Shown: in pieces, positions 27,708-38,276 of the stretch
How positions within the stretch are numbered: the stretch's first letter is position 1
Layout: each line of letters opens with the position of its first letter
NCBI GenBank assembly: GCA_902510815.1
Contig: CABXDI010000005.1
Span: 1-59,678, forward strand
Source: an uncultured Verrucomicrobiota bacterium
GTDB lineage: Bacteria > Verrucomicrobiota > Verrucomicrobiia > Verrucomicrobiales > DEV007
DNA: 59,678 nucleotides
Direction of reading: 5' to 3'
Position numbers and translations under genes: made by a program
Notes under the pieces: model-generated
The model's input: the letters and a program-made list of their open reading frames with translations, nothing else
Told to the model about the DNA's origin: nothing
Database searches by the model: none

Positions 27708-29684
27708 TTATTTCGCTGCTTCAACGATTGCTTCTGGAGTCATTGATAATTCTTTCATGACGGTATCGCCTGGCGCACTAATGCCGAAACGGTCGATACC
27801 AATGACCTGACCTTTGTCACCGACATACTTCCACCATAAGCCACTAACACCGGCCTCAATAGCAATTCTCTTTTGACAAGAACTTGGTATTACTTCTTCT
27901 TGGTATTCTTTACTTTGGCGGTCGAATCTTTCAAAACATGGAATAGAGACAACGCGTACACCTGCTCCTAGCTGGTCTGCTGCTGCAACAGCATGTTGGA
28001 CTTCGCTACCACTAGCTAATAAAATTGTATGTAGCTGATCGGTTTCTTTCTTTACAATGTAGCCTCCTTTAAGTGTGCCTGAACGCCTTTCTTCCGGGCT
28101 AATATGGTTGAGGTTAGGTAGGCCTTGCCTAGTTAACATTAACGCAGTTGGTCCGTCTTGGCGTTGCATTGAACCAACGAAAGCTCCAGCAGTTTCTTCA
28201 GGGTCTGCTGGACGTATTACATCAAGGCCAGGAATGACTCTAAGACCACTGACTGTCTCTACTGGTTGGTGAGTAGGACCGTCTTCTCCAACGCCAATTG
28301 AATCATGAGTGAAGATGTAGGTTGTTGGAAGGTGAGCGAGTGCTGCAAGGCGAATGGATGGACGCAAATAATCGGCAAATACTGCAAAAGTCGCGCCACT
28401 GGCTCTGAAAATACCATCATAAGCAATGCCGTTCATTATGGCGCCCATTCCATGTTCTCTAATTCCGAACCAGATATTGCGCCCCTCTGAAGTGTTATTT
28501 TGCGGCTCAAAGTCACTAGCTGACTTGATATAGTTTTTAGTCGAACCGTAAAGATCAGCGCTACCTGAAACAAGCATTGGCATTGCTTCAGCAATTGGTT
28601 GTAGGATCTCACCGCCGGCAGCTCGAGTAGCCAATTTGGCATCGGCGTCAAAATTAGAAATGAGTTCACTTAGGTTTTCGGGCACTTTACCTTCTAAGCC
28701 GTCCTCTAGTAATTTTGATTTTTCTGGATTTGCTACTTTCCACTCTTCGAAGATTTTTTTCCATTCTTCATGTTTTTCTCCAAGTTTTTCTGCATTCGAG
28801 GAGAAGTAAGATTTCACGTTTTCAGAAACATAAAAAGTTTCTTCTGGTAACCCAAGACCAGCCCGAGCAGACTCTGCAAATTTTGCGCCTCCCTCTCCAT
28901 GACCCGCCGCTGTTCCAGCTACTTCTGGAATACCTCGACCAATCTCGGTTTTACAAATAATAAGTTTTGGTTTTCCGTTATTCTCAGACTTCGCATTAGA
29001 AATTGCTTTCTTGATGGCGTTTAAGTCATGACCATCAATTGTTTTCGTATCCCATCCCATGGCTTGAAACCGTGCACCAGTATCTTCTGTTTGAGTCTTC
29101 ACGGCCATTGCATCTAGTGTCACATCATTGGAATCATAAAGTAATATGAGATTGTCTAGATTGAAGTGTCCGGCAAAGGCTGCGGCTTCTGCAGCAACGC
29201 CTTCCTGAAGGCACCCATCTCCTGCAAGAGCAAAGATATGATGGTTGAAAATCTCATGATCTTCAGTATTGAATCGGGCGGCAGCCATTTTTCCTGAGAC
29301 CGCATAACCAACTGCATTTCCAATGCCCTGGCCGAGGGGACCTGTCGTGGCTTCGACGCCAGGAGTTTCACCGTATTCTGGGTGTCCTGGAGTTTTACTA
29401 CCGAGCTGTCGGAAATTTTTTACTTCTTCTAATGAGAGATCATATCCAGAAATGTGTAACCAAGCATAAATAAACATTGATCCATGACCTGCTGAGAGAA
29501 CAAATCGGTCACGATTAATCCATTCAGGATCTGAAGGGTTGTGAATCAAGGAATCACCATAAAGAACGGCTCCTATTTCTGCGGATCCTAGGGGTAGTCC
29601 AAGGTGTCCTGATGAACATTTGTGGATGGCATCAATGGCCAGCCCTCGTGCATTGTTTGCGGCTTCTGCTAATATTTCGTTCAT
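27708..29684 (-). CDS. tkt: Transketolase
   Basis: This 658-residue protein has normal length for the family. The thiamine-diphosphate signature runs from GDGCLQEG (155-162) to the Asn at about 186 in LLYDSND. Other family segments are GHLGLPLG near 26-33, [10 protein letters not shown] near 65-74, [12 protein letters not shown] near 115-126, [15 protein letters not shown], and [15 protein letters not shown] in the pyrimidine-binding half. The enzyme moves two-carbon units between sugar phosphates in the pentose phosphate pathway. It is a cytoplasmic housekeeping gene set among secreted-protein genes, divergent from the TSP3 gene at 29802. The start ATG at 29684 has no Shine-Dalgarno sequence. 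Confidence 0.97.
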   Translation of the reverse strand: MNEILAEAANNARGLAIDAIHKCSSGHLGLPLGSAEIGAVLYGDSLIHNPSDPEWINRDRFVLSAGHGSMFIYAWLHISGYDLSLEEVKNFRQLGSKTPGHPEYGETPGVEATTGPLGQGIGNAVGYAVSGKMAAARFNTEDHEIFNHHIFALAGDGCLQEGVAAEAAAFAGHFNLDNLILLYDSNDVTLDAMAVKTQTEDTGARFQAMGWDTKTIDGHDLNAIKKAISNAKSENNGKPKLIICKTEIGRGIPEVAGTAAGHGEGGAKFAESARAGLGLPEETFYVSENVKSYFSSNAEKLGEKHEEWKKIFEEWKVANPEKSKLLEDGLEGKVPENLSELISNFDADAKLATRAAGGEILQPIAEAMPMLVSGSADLYGSTKNYIKSASDFEPQNNTSEGRNIWFGIREHGMGAIMNGIAYDGIFRASGATFAVFADYLRPSIRLAALAHLPTTYIFTHDSIGVGEDGPTHQPVETVSGLRVIPGLDVIRPADPEETAGAFVGSMQRQDGPTALMLTRQGLPNLNHISPEERRSGTLKGGYIVKKETDQLHTILLASGSEVQHAVAAADQLGAGVRVVSIPCFERFDRQSKEYQEEVIPSSCQKRIAIEAGVSGLWWKYVGDKGQVIGIDRFGISAPGDTVMKELSMTPEAIVEAAK

Positions 29685-29760
29685 TTTTTTGGACTAATAA
29701 CTTAAGATCACCCTTCGAAACGCGCAAGAAACAAGAATATCATTGCTAAAGACTTGTTCA

Positions 29761-29772
29761 GTAAGCGCTTAT
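29761..29772. promoter_or_regulatory. Palindrome resembling a LacI-family operator
   Basis: GTAAGCGCTTAT contains the perfect palindrome TAAGCGCTTA (29762-29771), the core typical of LacI/GalR-family operators. It lies in the divergent gap between tkt and the TSP3 gene. No LacI-type regulator is encoded in the window, and a ten-base palindrome can be chance. Confidence 0.3.
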
Positions 29773-29801
29773 GTGAGAAAATCTCCTAAAATATAGACCC
29801 T

Positions 29802-32800
29802 ATGAAAGCACTTACCTCCACAATTTGTATTCTTCTTTTCTTAAACTCTTTAAATTTTGCACAAGATTCTGTTGGTTTTAGTTTCAATAGCGACCGTGAT
29901 GATACTCCCATGGATGAAAATATTGTGGCGGGAGTTGTACCATCCACAGGATGGGTGAGTACCGATGGTACAGGTGCAGGCGCCAATGGAACTATAGAGC
30001 ATAAGGGCGTTACAATTGATTGGAGCAGTAACGGTACATGGAATACAAACAACGCGGTTAGTAATGGTGACAACCATTTGATGAATGGCTACATTGATGC
30101 TGTTGGAGATGGTGGATACGCAGATGTTAATATCAGTGGAATAGATACCTTTGCTTTTGGTGCGGAATATGATCTATATGTTTATTTTGGTAGTGATGGG
30201 AATGGCAGGACTGGAAAAGTGTCTTTGCAAGATGGTGAGATCTATTCATACACTACTTTTTCTCAGCAAGGAGGAGGTTTTCCAGGTAGTTATATAAGAA
30301 CCGAAGATGTCGGTGATGGTAATCCCAATGCTAACTACGCAGTTTTCGAGGGTTTAACTGGAGACACTCAAACAGTTCAGATAATTCGAGGATCTAATAA
30401 CTCAGGGTTCCATGGCATACAGATAGTTTCACTTCAGGTCTTTGACGAGGATGAGGATGGGCTTCCAGATAATTGGGAAATTAATAATGACCTTGATTCT
30501 GAGGATAATGGTGATGGAGATCCTAATAATGGGGCCGAGGGAGATCCAGATCAGGACGGGCTTACGAATATTGATGAGTTTGAAAATGGAACTGATCCGC
30601 AAGACGCTGACACTGATGACGATGATTTGAATGATAACGTAGAGACTAATACTGGTACTTATGTAAGTGCTACTAATACAGGGACAGATCCTAAAAACTC
30701 AGACACGGATCAGGATGGATTGCTTGATGGTGCTGAAGTCGAAACTGGAACAAATCCACTTTTAGAAGACACTGATGGAGATAAATTCTCTGATTTCATT
30801 GAGGTCGAGGCAGGCACTGACCCGGTCGACGAGAACAGTTTCCCTGATGTCGAAGCAATTGATCCTCCGATTGCATATTGGAGCTTTGATGATCAAGGTG
30901 CAAATGAAACCGCTGATTTGAGAGATGAATATAATGCTATTGTATATGGGGATCCCGAGTACGTAACCGGTCATTCAGGAGGGGCTAGTGATTTTGCAAT
31001 CCAATTCGATGGAATTGATGACTATGTATCCAGTGAAGCTCCGATTCTTAATGAGAAATCAGAATTTACGATGTCAGGCTGGGTTAATTTTACAGAATCA
31101 CAAGGAAATAGGACAGGCCTTTTTGGTCAGAATGATCTCGTAGAATTTGGAATGATTAATGCCAACCAGATGCAATTATGGACTTCTACGGCTGGTTCTG
31201 TGAATGTGAGTCTAGGGCCTACGAGTGATGGTTGGAGACATATTGCAGTGAAAGGAAATGAAGAGGGGCAATCAATTTACCTAGATGGAGAATTAGCTGG
31301 GACTGGTGGTTCTCCAGTCCCATTACCAACTTCTGGTTTTAATTTCAATATTGGTGGTGGGGGTGTTTATGACGCATCCGGTAATTGGTTCATTGGTTCA
31401 ATCGATGACGTTGCAGTCTGGGATATCGCCTTATCTGATGATGCTATCATTAATCTTGCTAGTGGAGTTCTCTTACCGGGTGGCCCAAGAGAGGATACTG
31501 ACGAGGACGGTTTGCCAGATGAGTGGGAAGAAAACAATGATCTTGATCCCGAAGACAATGGAGACGTTGATCCAAACAATGGACCTGATGGAGATCCAGA
31601 CCAGGACGGTTTATCCAATCTTGAAGAATATGCGGCAAAGACAAGTCCTCAGGACGCTGACACCGATAAAGATGGTTTGAATGATAATGTTGAGACAAAT
31701 ACAGGAGAATTTGTTGACGCCACAGATTCGGGTTCGAATCCTAATAAGGCTGACACAGATGGAGATAGCTTAGATGATGGATTTGAGGTTGAAGCGAATC
31801 CATTTGTTACGGATCCAAATAATGCAGATACTGATGGCGACCGGTTGTCAGACGCTGAGGAAATTGGCAACGAAGATAATCCAACTGATCCAACTAAGGA
31901 AGATACTGACGGAGGAGGTACATCAGATTCAGTTGAGATTGCCCTTGGTCTTGATCCTTCTAACCCTGCAGACGATGATACTGGAGGTGGAGGAGGTACT
32001 AAAATAGGAATCAATTTTAACAGTGATAGAGGAACAGATGCTGAGTTAGGCCCTGACGAAATAGCTGGTTTTCCAGAAGTAGCTCAGTTGAATTGGAATA
32101 ATAGTGCCGGTGGCGCTGATGCGCAGGGTGGTGCTAATGGTTCACAAGCTGACATTATAAGCCCTATTGAGGGTGTTATCGTTGATGATACAGGTGGAGA
32201 TTCCGGTGTGACAGTAGACTGGGCTTCTAATGGAACTTGGAACACAAACAATAGTTTTGAAAGCCCAGACGCAAAGTTAATGAATGGTTATATCGATAAC
32301 ATTGGTGGTGGTGGCTTTGCGACTGTGGATTTCCAAGGTATTCCCTACTCCTCTTATGATGTTTATGTCTATTTCGGTAGTGATGGAAATGGTCGAACCG
32401 GAGCTGTTCAAAGTACAACAGCTGATGATCAAACGTTTTCATATACTACCGATTCTCAGAAAGGTGGCTTTGATCCGGAAATTGATTATGTGTTAACTGA
32501 AGATGAGACGGATTCTTATCCGCCTGCTAACTATTGTGTGTTTAAGGAACAAAGCGGTCCTAACTTTTCTGTTCAAATTAACCGTGGATCATCTAATTCA
32601 GGTATACATGGTATTCAGATTGTGAGTCTTGGGCCAGGAACGCCTTTTGAGATGACTGACATTATTTACAATAGTGTTACAGATGAATTTACTTTGACTT
32701 GGAATTCAAAACCTAATCAAATCTATGCACTTTATGTTTCTGAGGATCTTAAGGCGTGGGACTTTGATTTGGATGACAGCATTATCTCAGATGGAGACAC

Positions 32801-32882
32801 CACAACTTACGGGCCTTTTGAAAATCCAATGCCTGGTTCTAAACAATTGTTCTTCAGAGCTGAGGAAACTGATGAAGAATAA
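29802..32882 (+). CDS. Secreted TSP3-repeat/LamG protein with duplicated flanking domain
   Basis: This 1026-residue protein has a signal peptide (MKALTSTICILLFLNSLNFA). A ~185-residue domain at about 24-212 (FNSDRDD, VDWSSNGTWNTNN, YVYFGSDGNGRTG, GFHGIQIVSL) recurs at about 728-935 (FNSDRGT, VDWASNGTWNTNN, YVYFGSDGNGRTG, GIHGIQIVSL). Between the copies are TSP3-type calcium repeats (DTDGDGL-like, at about 215-345 and 565-725) and a LamG-like concanavalin fold at about 355-550 (IAYWSFDDQGA, FTMSGWVNFTES). The end is the Verrucomicrobial C-terminal module (ALYVSEDLKAW...LFFRAEE). It is probably extracellular, calcium-stabilised and glycan- or surface-binding. A strong terminator follows. Confidence 0.85.
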   Translation: MKALTSTICILLFLNSLNFAQDSVGFSFNSDRDDTPMDENIVAGVVPSTGWVSTDGTGAGANGTIEHKGVTIDWSSNGTWNTNNAVSNGDNHLMNGYIDAVGDGGYADVNISGIDTFAFGAEYDLYVYFGSDGNGRTGKVSLQDGEIYSYTTFSQQGGGFPGSYIRTEDVGDGNPNANYAVFEGLTGDTQTVQIIRGSNNSGFHGIQIVSLQVFDEDEDGLPDNWEINNDLDSEDNGDGDPNNGAEGDPDQDGLTNIDEFENGTDPQDADTDDDDLNDNVETNTGTYVSATNTGTDPKNSDTDQDGLLDGAEVETGTNPLLEDTDGDKFSDFIEVEAGTDPVDENSFPDVEAIDPPIAYWSFDDQGANETADLRDEYNAIVYGDPEYVTGHSGGASDFAIQFDGIDDYVSSEAPILNEKSEFTMSGWVNFTESQGNRTGLFGQNDLVEFGMINANQMQLWTSTAGSVNVSLGPTSDGWRHIAVKGNEEGQSIYLDGELAGTGGSPVPLPTSGFNFNIGGGGVYDASGNWFIGSIDDVAVWDIALSDDAIINLASGVLLPGGPREDTDEDGLPDEWEENNDLDPEDNGDVDPNNGPDGDPDQDGLSNLEEYAAKTSPQDADTDKDGLNDNVETNTGEFVDATDSGSNPNKADTDGDSLDDGFEVEANPFVTDPNNADTDGDRLSDAEEIGNEDNPTDPTKEDTDGGGTSDSVEIALGLDPSNPADDDTGGGGGTKIGINFNSDRGTDAELGPDEIAGFPEVAQLNWNNSAGGADAQGGANGSQADIISPIEGVIVDDTGGDSGVTVDWASNGTWNTNNSFESPDAKLMNGYIDNIGGGGFATVDFQGIPYSSYDVYVYFGSDGNGRTGAVQSTTADDQTFSYTTDSQKGGFDPEIDYVLTEDETDSYPPANYCVFKEQSGPNFSVQINRGSSNSGIHGIQIVSLGPGTPFEMTDIIYNSVTDEFTLTWNSKPNQIYALYVSEDLKAWDFDLDDSIISDGDTTTYGPFENPMPGSKQLFFRAEETDEE

Positions 32883-32915
32883 ATCCTTCAAAGAATCCGA
32901 TTAAATATCATTCAT

Positions 32916-32949
32916 AAAAACGCACTTCCTTCAAAGGAGTGCGTTTTTT
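32916..32949 (+). terminator. Strong Rho-independent terminator
   Basis: AAAAACGCACT (32916-32926) and CCTT pair with AAGG and AGTGCGTTTTT, with one bulged T, and six T follow the stem (32944-32949). It lies about 35 bases after the TSP3 gene. The A-rich left flank means it may also work on the other strand, but no gene there needs it. Confidence 0.85.
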
Positions 32950-33069
32950 ATTTAATCAGATTTGCCTGAAAATTCGCATTCTTTGTTACAGGGTGTAAGT
33001 TATTGGTTCTCAGGCAATCCTTTAGCTTAATGTTGATTTATAATTTGTGGACTGTCTCTCAAATTCATT

Positions 33070-36000
33070 ATGAAAAACTTTCAAATAATCGTATCTTTTT
33101 TATTCATCTTTTTGGCTTCTTTTTCTCTCAATGCAGAATCTGAGATTGTCATTAATGAAATTCATTATGATGTACCTGATAAAACTATAAGAGCTGAGTT
33201 CATTGAGCTTCACAATCCATCGAGCTCAGCCATTAATGTGTCAGGATGGAGGGTTTCTTCGGCAGTTAATTATGATATACCTGAAAACACGATTATTGAA
33301 TCAGGAGGATTTTTAGTTATTGCTGAGGATCCTAATGTCATCTTGTCAGAGTGGGGAGTTAATGCGGTCGGGCCATGGTCAGGGAGTTTAGCTAATGAAG
33401 GAGAAATAATAAGGTTAAGAGACTCATCTGGCACTACAGTTGATGAGGTTGATTATAAATCAGGATTTCCTTGGCCTGTAGTGGGATCTTCACCAGGATA
33501 TTCTATTGAGTTAATTAATCCCATTCTTGAAAATGATATTGGAGGGAGCTGGCGATCTTCAATGGGCACGGCAGGGACTGATGATTCTATCTTGATCAAT
33601 GGAGGTGCAATTTGGAAATTTTTTAAAGGAGTTTCGGAGCCTTCTGAAAGTCCAGGTTCATGGAGATTACCAAATTTTGATGATTCTGACTGGGGTGAGG
33701 GAGAAGCTGCGATTGGATTTGGTGAAGGTTTCTTAAACACGAACCTTTCTGATATGCGGGGAAATTATTCGACAGTTTATTTGCGTAAGACTTTCAATAT
33801 TGAGAATCCGGCACAGGTCGGTTCGGTTCTTCTAAGTGCTCAGATTGATGATGGGTTCAATGCGTGGATTAATGGTAAGCATATAGCATCGACTAATGTT
33901 TCTGGTCCTGAGTTACCTTATGATGCGACGGCTAATAGCTCAGGAGAGAATAAGGATTTTGAAGAATATCCAATAGCAAATGTTGGAGGTTTAATTGTGA
34001 AGGGAAAGAATGTTTTAACAGTGCAACTTTTAAACGGTTCTTTGAATGGTAGCTCAGATGCTTTTTTTGACGCGATCCTCAAAATTAATGCTTCTGCTGG
34101 AGAAGGACCCAGCCCAGGATTTCCTAATACTGTGTTTGCAGTTAATTCACCACCTCAAATCCGTAAATTAGGGCATTCGCCAAAACAGCCAGCCGAAGGT
34201 GATGTTGTAACTATAACCGCTCTTGTTACTGATCCTGATACAGTTAGCGAGGCAACGCTTCTTTATCAAGTCGTTGAACCTGGTAAATATATTAGATTAA
34301 CTGATTCAAGATATGAAAGTGATTGGACAGAGGTTCCCATGAACGATTCAGGAAATGCTGGTGATGAAAATTCTGCAGATGATGTTTGGACGGCTCAATT
34401 ACCAGGGTCTGTTCAAAAAAACCGCCATCTCATCCGTTATAAAATAAGAATCGAAGATGGTCTGAATAAAAAGATCACGGTTCCTTACTCGGATGACCCC
34501 CAGCCTAATTTTGCCTACTATTGTTATAATGGGGTTCCTGATTGGAAAGGGGCTCTAAGGCCAGGTTCGACATCAGTCGTGACTTATTCCTCTGAGACAC
34601 TTACCAAGGTTCCTGTTTATCATATGATTGCTAGAGAATCTGATGTCATAGGCTGTATGTATAATGATTCAACTGGATCAGCAAGGACCTATAGGTATTT
34701 GGCTTCAGTGGTATATGAAGGCGAAGTTTATGATCATATACGATTTAGAATCAAGGGTCAGGCCTCAACAAGGGTCACTGGTAAGAATAAGATAAAGTGG
34801 AACTTTAATCGTTCACATAGGTTTCAGGCTCGAGATAATTATGGTAGAAAGTACGATCGTAAATGGGACAAGTTTGCACTTCAGACTGGGACCTGTCCTT
34901 GGTGGGGAAGTAATGCATCAACAGGGGGCATGATCTTAAATGAACAAGCTAGTTATAAATTTTATAGGCTCTGCGGGGTGCCCTCTTGTAACACAACTTT
35001 ATTCCATCTCAGAATTGTTGATGATGCGGTCGAAGCAAACCCTAATAGTCAGTATGATGGTGATTTTTGGGGCCTCTATCTAGCTTTAGAAGAGCCTGAT
35101 GGAAGATTTTTGGATGATAAGAATCTACCGGACGGAAACCTTTATAAGATGAATGGTAGCCCTAATAAAAGAAATCAGGGGCCTGATCAGGTTTCGGGAA
35201 CCACTGATGTGAACTCGTTTATTAGTACAAAGAGAAGGACACAACCTTTGACTTGGTGGGAGGAGAATACCAACCTTGCTGGGTACTATAACTATAAAAT
35301 AGGAACAACCTTAATTAATAACACTGACTTACGCTCTGAATGGAATTGTCTTTACTATCTCAGACCGGAAATAGAAGGCGACCCGAATTCAGGAAAGTGG
35401 GAAATGTTTCCATGGGATCTTGATTTGACTTGGGAGAGTAAATTTCATATCCGTTCGGAGAGTGTATGGGAAAATTGGCAGAATGTTTTTAGATACGCTG
35501 ATGCTAAAACAGATTTTGAAAACCGTTCTAGAGAAGTTTGGGACCTCCTTTGTGATTCTGGTGAGGGTGCAAAAGTCGTCGAAGAGATGAGTCTATTCCT
35601 TGAAGGTGATGGTGTGACCCGAATAGTAGAAGCAAATCAGGCAATGTGGGATTACCATCCGCGGAAGTCGAAGAAAGGCATTTGGTATAGGAATAACCCA
35701 AAGCTTCCTAGCTCTAAAAGAAATTGGGAGGGCCTTGTAGGATATATGAAAGACTTTGTATCGCCAGGAGGTTATGGCGCCAATAGGCTTATCAATGAAA
35801 AAGCTGACACCAACTCTAGAATACCTCGAAAACCTATGATTACTCCTTTAGGAGACCCTTCATTTCCTACTGACGACATTAGATTTAGGAGCTCATCTTT
35901 TTCAGGAAACGGGACCTCTTTTTCTAGTATGCAATGGAGATTAGGAGAGATAACCGATCCTGAGTCTCCTGAGTTTGACGCTAATCAGCCGTGGGTTTAC

Positions 36001-36129
36001 GAGATCAACTCTGTTTGGGAGTCTGAAGAAATAAATAACTTCCAATCAAGTGTTCAAGTTCCAACTTCCGTAGTTAGAGTTGGAAGAACTTATCGGGCAA
36101 GAGTAAGACATTTAGGATCCATTTGGTGA
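33070..36129 (+). pseudogene. Lamin-tail/CotH protein, truncated at the C-terminus
   Basis: This is a 1019-residue frame with a signal peptide (ending FSLNA). A lamin-tail domain (about 24-140) opens EIVINEIHYDVPDKTIRAEFIEL, a galactose-binding-like stretch lies near 180-340, and a CotH domain spans about 530-900 with VYDHIRFRIKGQ, DGNLYKMNGS and the acidic PWDLDLTW motif. It closely follows the 1355-residue paralogue at 6045 as far as VGRTYRARVRH. The paralogue continues there with QDKEGRWSHWS and over 320 further residues. Here the frame instead runs into antisense ligase sequence (LGSIW) and stops. The CotH domain is complete, so a product could still be active, but the second LTD and the C-terminal module are missing. 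See the breakpoint entry. Confidence 0.8.
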
Positions 36130-37088
36130 AATGGTGCATGCTCTGGTCTGTACTGAAGGTACTTAAACTGGAAAGTTCTCGAACCAGTACCAATGACCGG
36201 TGACTCCGTCCATTGATCAACTGCAGCGGCTCTAAAATTTGCTCTGGCTGAATCCTCAAAAAAATTATCAACAGATTTAATTCTGCCATTATTATCCTTT
36301 ATGAATATTGCGCCAAGGGCCACAGTGAAACAAAGGCCTACTAGAATAGTGAACACAATCTTGGGTGTTGCCAATTTAAAATTTAGACCCGTTCGGATCT
36401 TGAATGTTAAATAAAATAAAAAAACGATCCCAAGGCCAAGGGGAAGAGCTATTATGCTCCCTCTACTCTGACTCAACACGACACCCAAAGTTGAGGTCAC
36501 AAAAAAAAGAAAGAAAATTAAACGACCAATTTTATTTTTTAAGAAAATAAATAATGCCGCAGACATTATAGAAGCAAGATGTAAAAATCCTCCTAAATGA
36601 GGACTAGCATTGTAAAAGCCACTTGGCCTTTCTAATTGGTCCCCTCGTCCCACTCTATCATAACCAGGTAAAATATGAAATTTAGGGTTATCTAACTGAT
36701 AAATGGCAATCCCTGTATTCGCGCAAGCCAAAATCAACAAAGCAATAACAAATGCCATCCTATACTTGTCGTCGACCAACAAGTAACTAAATAAAATGTA
36801 AAATCCAAAAAGAACAAGGAAGAGAATCATCTCAAGCCTTGCTTCATATATAATAGGTGAGCTAAAAGCTCTGCTAATCATATAAATAAAAAGTACAAAA
36901 ACAGAAAATCGACACAAAGAACTCCCAGAATGATTCTTCTTATAGTTAAGAGCTAAGAACGCACTTGAAAATGCTGCAGCTATTAAAATTAGACCAGGCC
37001 ACTGAAAAACATCCTTAACGCCAGTACCAAATACAGCAATCCAAAAATAACCAGCAATCATTAGGACAAATGTAACAATTTTGGTCAT
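36090..37088 (-). pseudogene. O-antigen ligase/polymerase-like membrane protein, truncated
   Basis: The start is taken as ATG 37088; a TTG two codons upstream (37094) is also in frame. The remaining 332 residues are hydrophobic with many membrane segments. The Wzy_C/O-antigen-ligase core SQSRGSIIALPLGLGIVFLF is visible, then GTGSRTFQFKYLQYRPEH in the large periplasmic loop. The family normally continues with a conserved HNDYL-type motif and more membrane helices. Here the sequence changes after HQMDPK into CLTLAR and stops, because it has entered the antisense of the CotH gene. It is therefore probably non-functional in this arrangement. It lies 12 bases downstream of a GT4 gene, at the end of the polysaccharide cluster. 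Confidence 0.75.
36105..36114. other. Breakpoint joining two truncated genes
   Basis: Left of this point the plus strand encodes a CotH protein up to RARVRH. Right of it the minus strand encodes an O-antigen ligase-like protein up to HQMDPK. Both frames lose family similarity at the same few bases and end within about 25 bases on foreign antisense sequence. No insertion sequence or long repeat is visible at the join. Confidence 0.8.
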
Positions 37089-37100
37089 ATTCAAATGGCT

Positions 37101-38219
37101 TTAACTTTTTTGAGTAACACTATCAAAGGCCTTGCTCATTGAATCCAAGAAAACTCTCTGGGTGTATTTCTTGATGTATAAATCTCTAGCCTCCTCAGAC
37201 ATCTTTTTATATATATCCTGATTTGCCATAAGATTATAAATCGCTTGGGCGAATTCATCGCACTTTTCAACTTCACACAATATTCCAGAATGGTTGTTCT
37301 CTACCATTTCAGGAATTCCTCTCCATTTTGTACTAACTATAGGAAGCCCAAAAGCCATGGCTTCAATTAAAACGAGAGGAAAATTTTCTGATTCATAATA
37401 AGAAGGAAAAAAGAATATATCAGCTAAAGAATAAAGTTTCCATTTATCATCTCCAGCAACTCTTCCGTGAAGCATAATAAAATCTTCGAGTTTATATTTC
37501 GATATTTCACTCTTAAAAAGTGATTCTGTCTCCGGTTCCTGCCAAGAGCCCGCAATATCAATGATAAAATCTGATCGCTTCTCTCTAATCTTTCGAGCCG
37601 TTTCAATGATATCTAAAACACCTTTAGATCTGCGCAACCCGGCAATAAAAAGAATTCTCTTTCTCATCCCCTCTGAATTTTCATGGCTAAATTCCTCTAC
37701 GGGCACATCTAAACCATTAGGAATTACCACTCTGCGTTCGGCAGAAAAATAATTACTTTCCTTCATCTGAGAATTAGATACTTCAATTCCCAAACTAGGT
37801 TTAGCCAAGGCAAGTTTAGCTAAAAATCGAATAGGAAATTTAGATGAACTTACATATTCAGGAAGTCCTCCAGCATGATAATGAAAAATTGTTCCTCTCG
37901 AAAAAGGCCTCACTATGATTAAGAAAAAAATATCCCTAAGAATTGGCACTAAATTTGGACTCGCCGGCAAGTAGTATAATGTACATGGGTACCTCCTAAT
38001 TAATATGAGCAAGGACTTAAAGGTTAGAAAAAAAAGGTGCAGAACCTTACGAATACTAAATCTACCAACTTGCGATTCAGAAGAGCTGTAATTCATACGC
38101 AAGAAATGAATTTGATGGCTACCCCATTCGTGATCAAACAACTGCTTAGTAGCCACTGCCTGACCGTGATATGGTGGCGGAGTTTGCCCAATCAAAAGTA
38201 TGTTTTTTTTATAATGCAC
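37101..38219 (-). CDS. GT4-family glycosyltransferase
   Basis: This 372-residue protein has the two Rossmann halves of a GT-B enzyme. The N-terminal half starts NILLIGQTPPPYHGQA. The C-terminal half holds FIAGLRRSKGVLDII (sugar-nucleotide-binding region, near 192-206) and the E-x7-E motif ESENFPLVLIEAMAFGLPIV, with Glu278 and Glu286. The family uses NDP-sugars with retention of configuration; donor and acceptor are unknown. It is cytoplasmic or membrane-associated. It sits between two ligase/polymerase-type membrane proteins in the surface-polysaccharide cluster and probably adds one residue of the repeat unit. Confidence 0.9.
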   Translation of the reverse strand: MHYKKNILLIGQTPPPYHGQAVATKQLFDHEWGSHQIHFLRMNYSSSESQVGRFSIRKVLHLFFLTFKSLLILIRRYPCTLYYLPASPNLVPILRDIFFLIIVRPFSRGTIFHYHAGGLPEYVSSSKFPIRFLAKLALAKPSLGIEVSNSQMKESNYFSAERRVVIPNGLDVPVEEFSHENSEGMRKRILFIAGLRRSKGVLDIIETARKIREKRSDFIIDIAGSWQEPETESLFKSEISKYKLEDFIMLHGRVAGDDKWKLYSLADIFFFPSYYESENFPLVLIEAMAFGLPIVSTKWRGIPEMVENNHSGILCEVEKCDEFAQAIYNLMANQDIYKKMSEEARDLYIKKYTQRVFLDSMSKAFDSVTQKS

Positions 38220-38276
38220 AATTTAAAACATATGGATTCGATTATAAGATTATTAACGGCTATCAAAGATGAATCA

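Noticed and set aside
31649..32014. Ser/Val-rich antisense frame opposite the TSP3 repeats
   Set aside because: The repetitive serine-valine pattern is the reverse reading of Asp/Gly-rich repeats; not a real gene.
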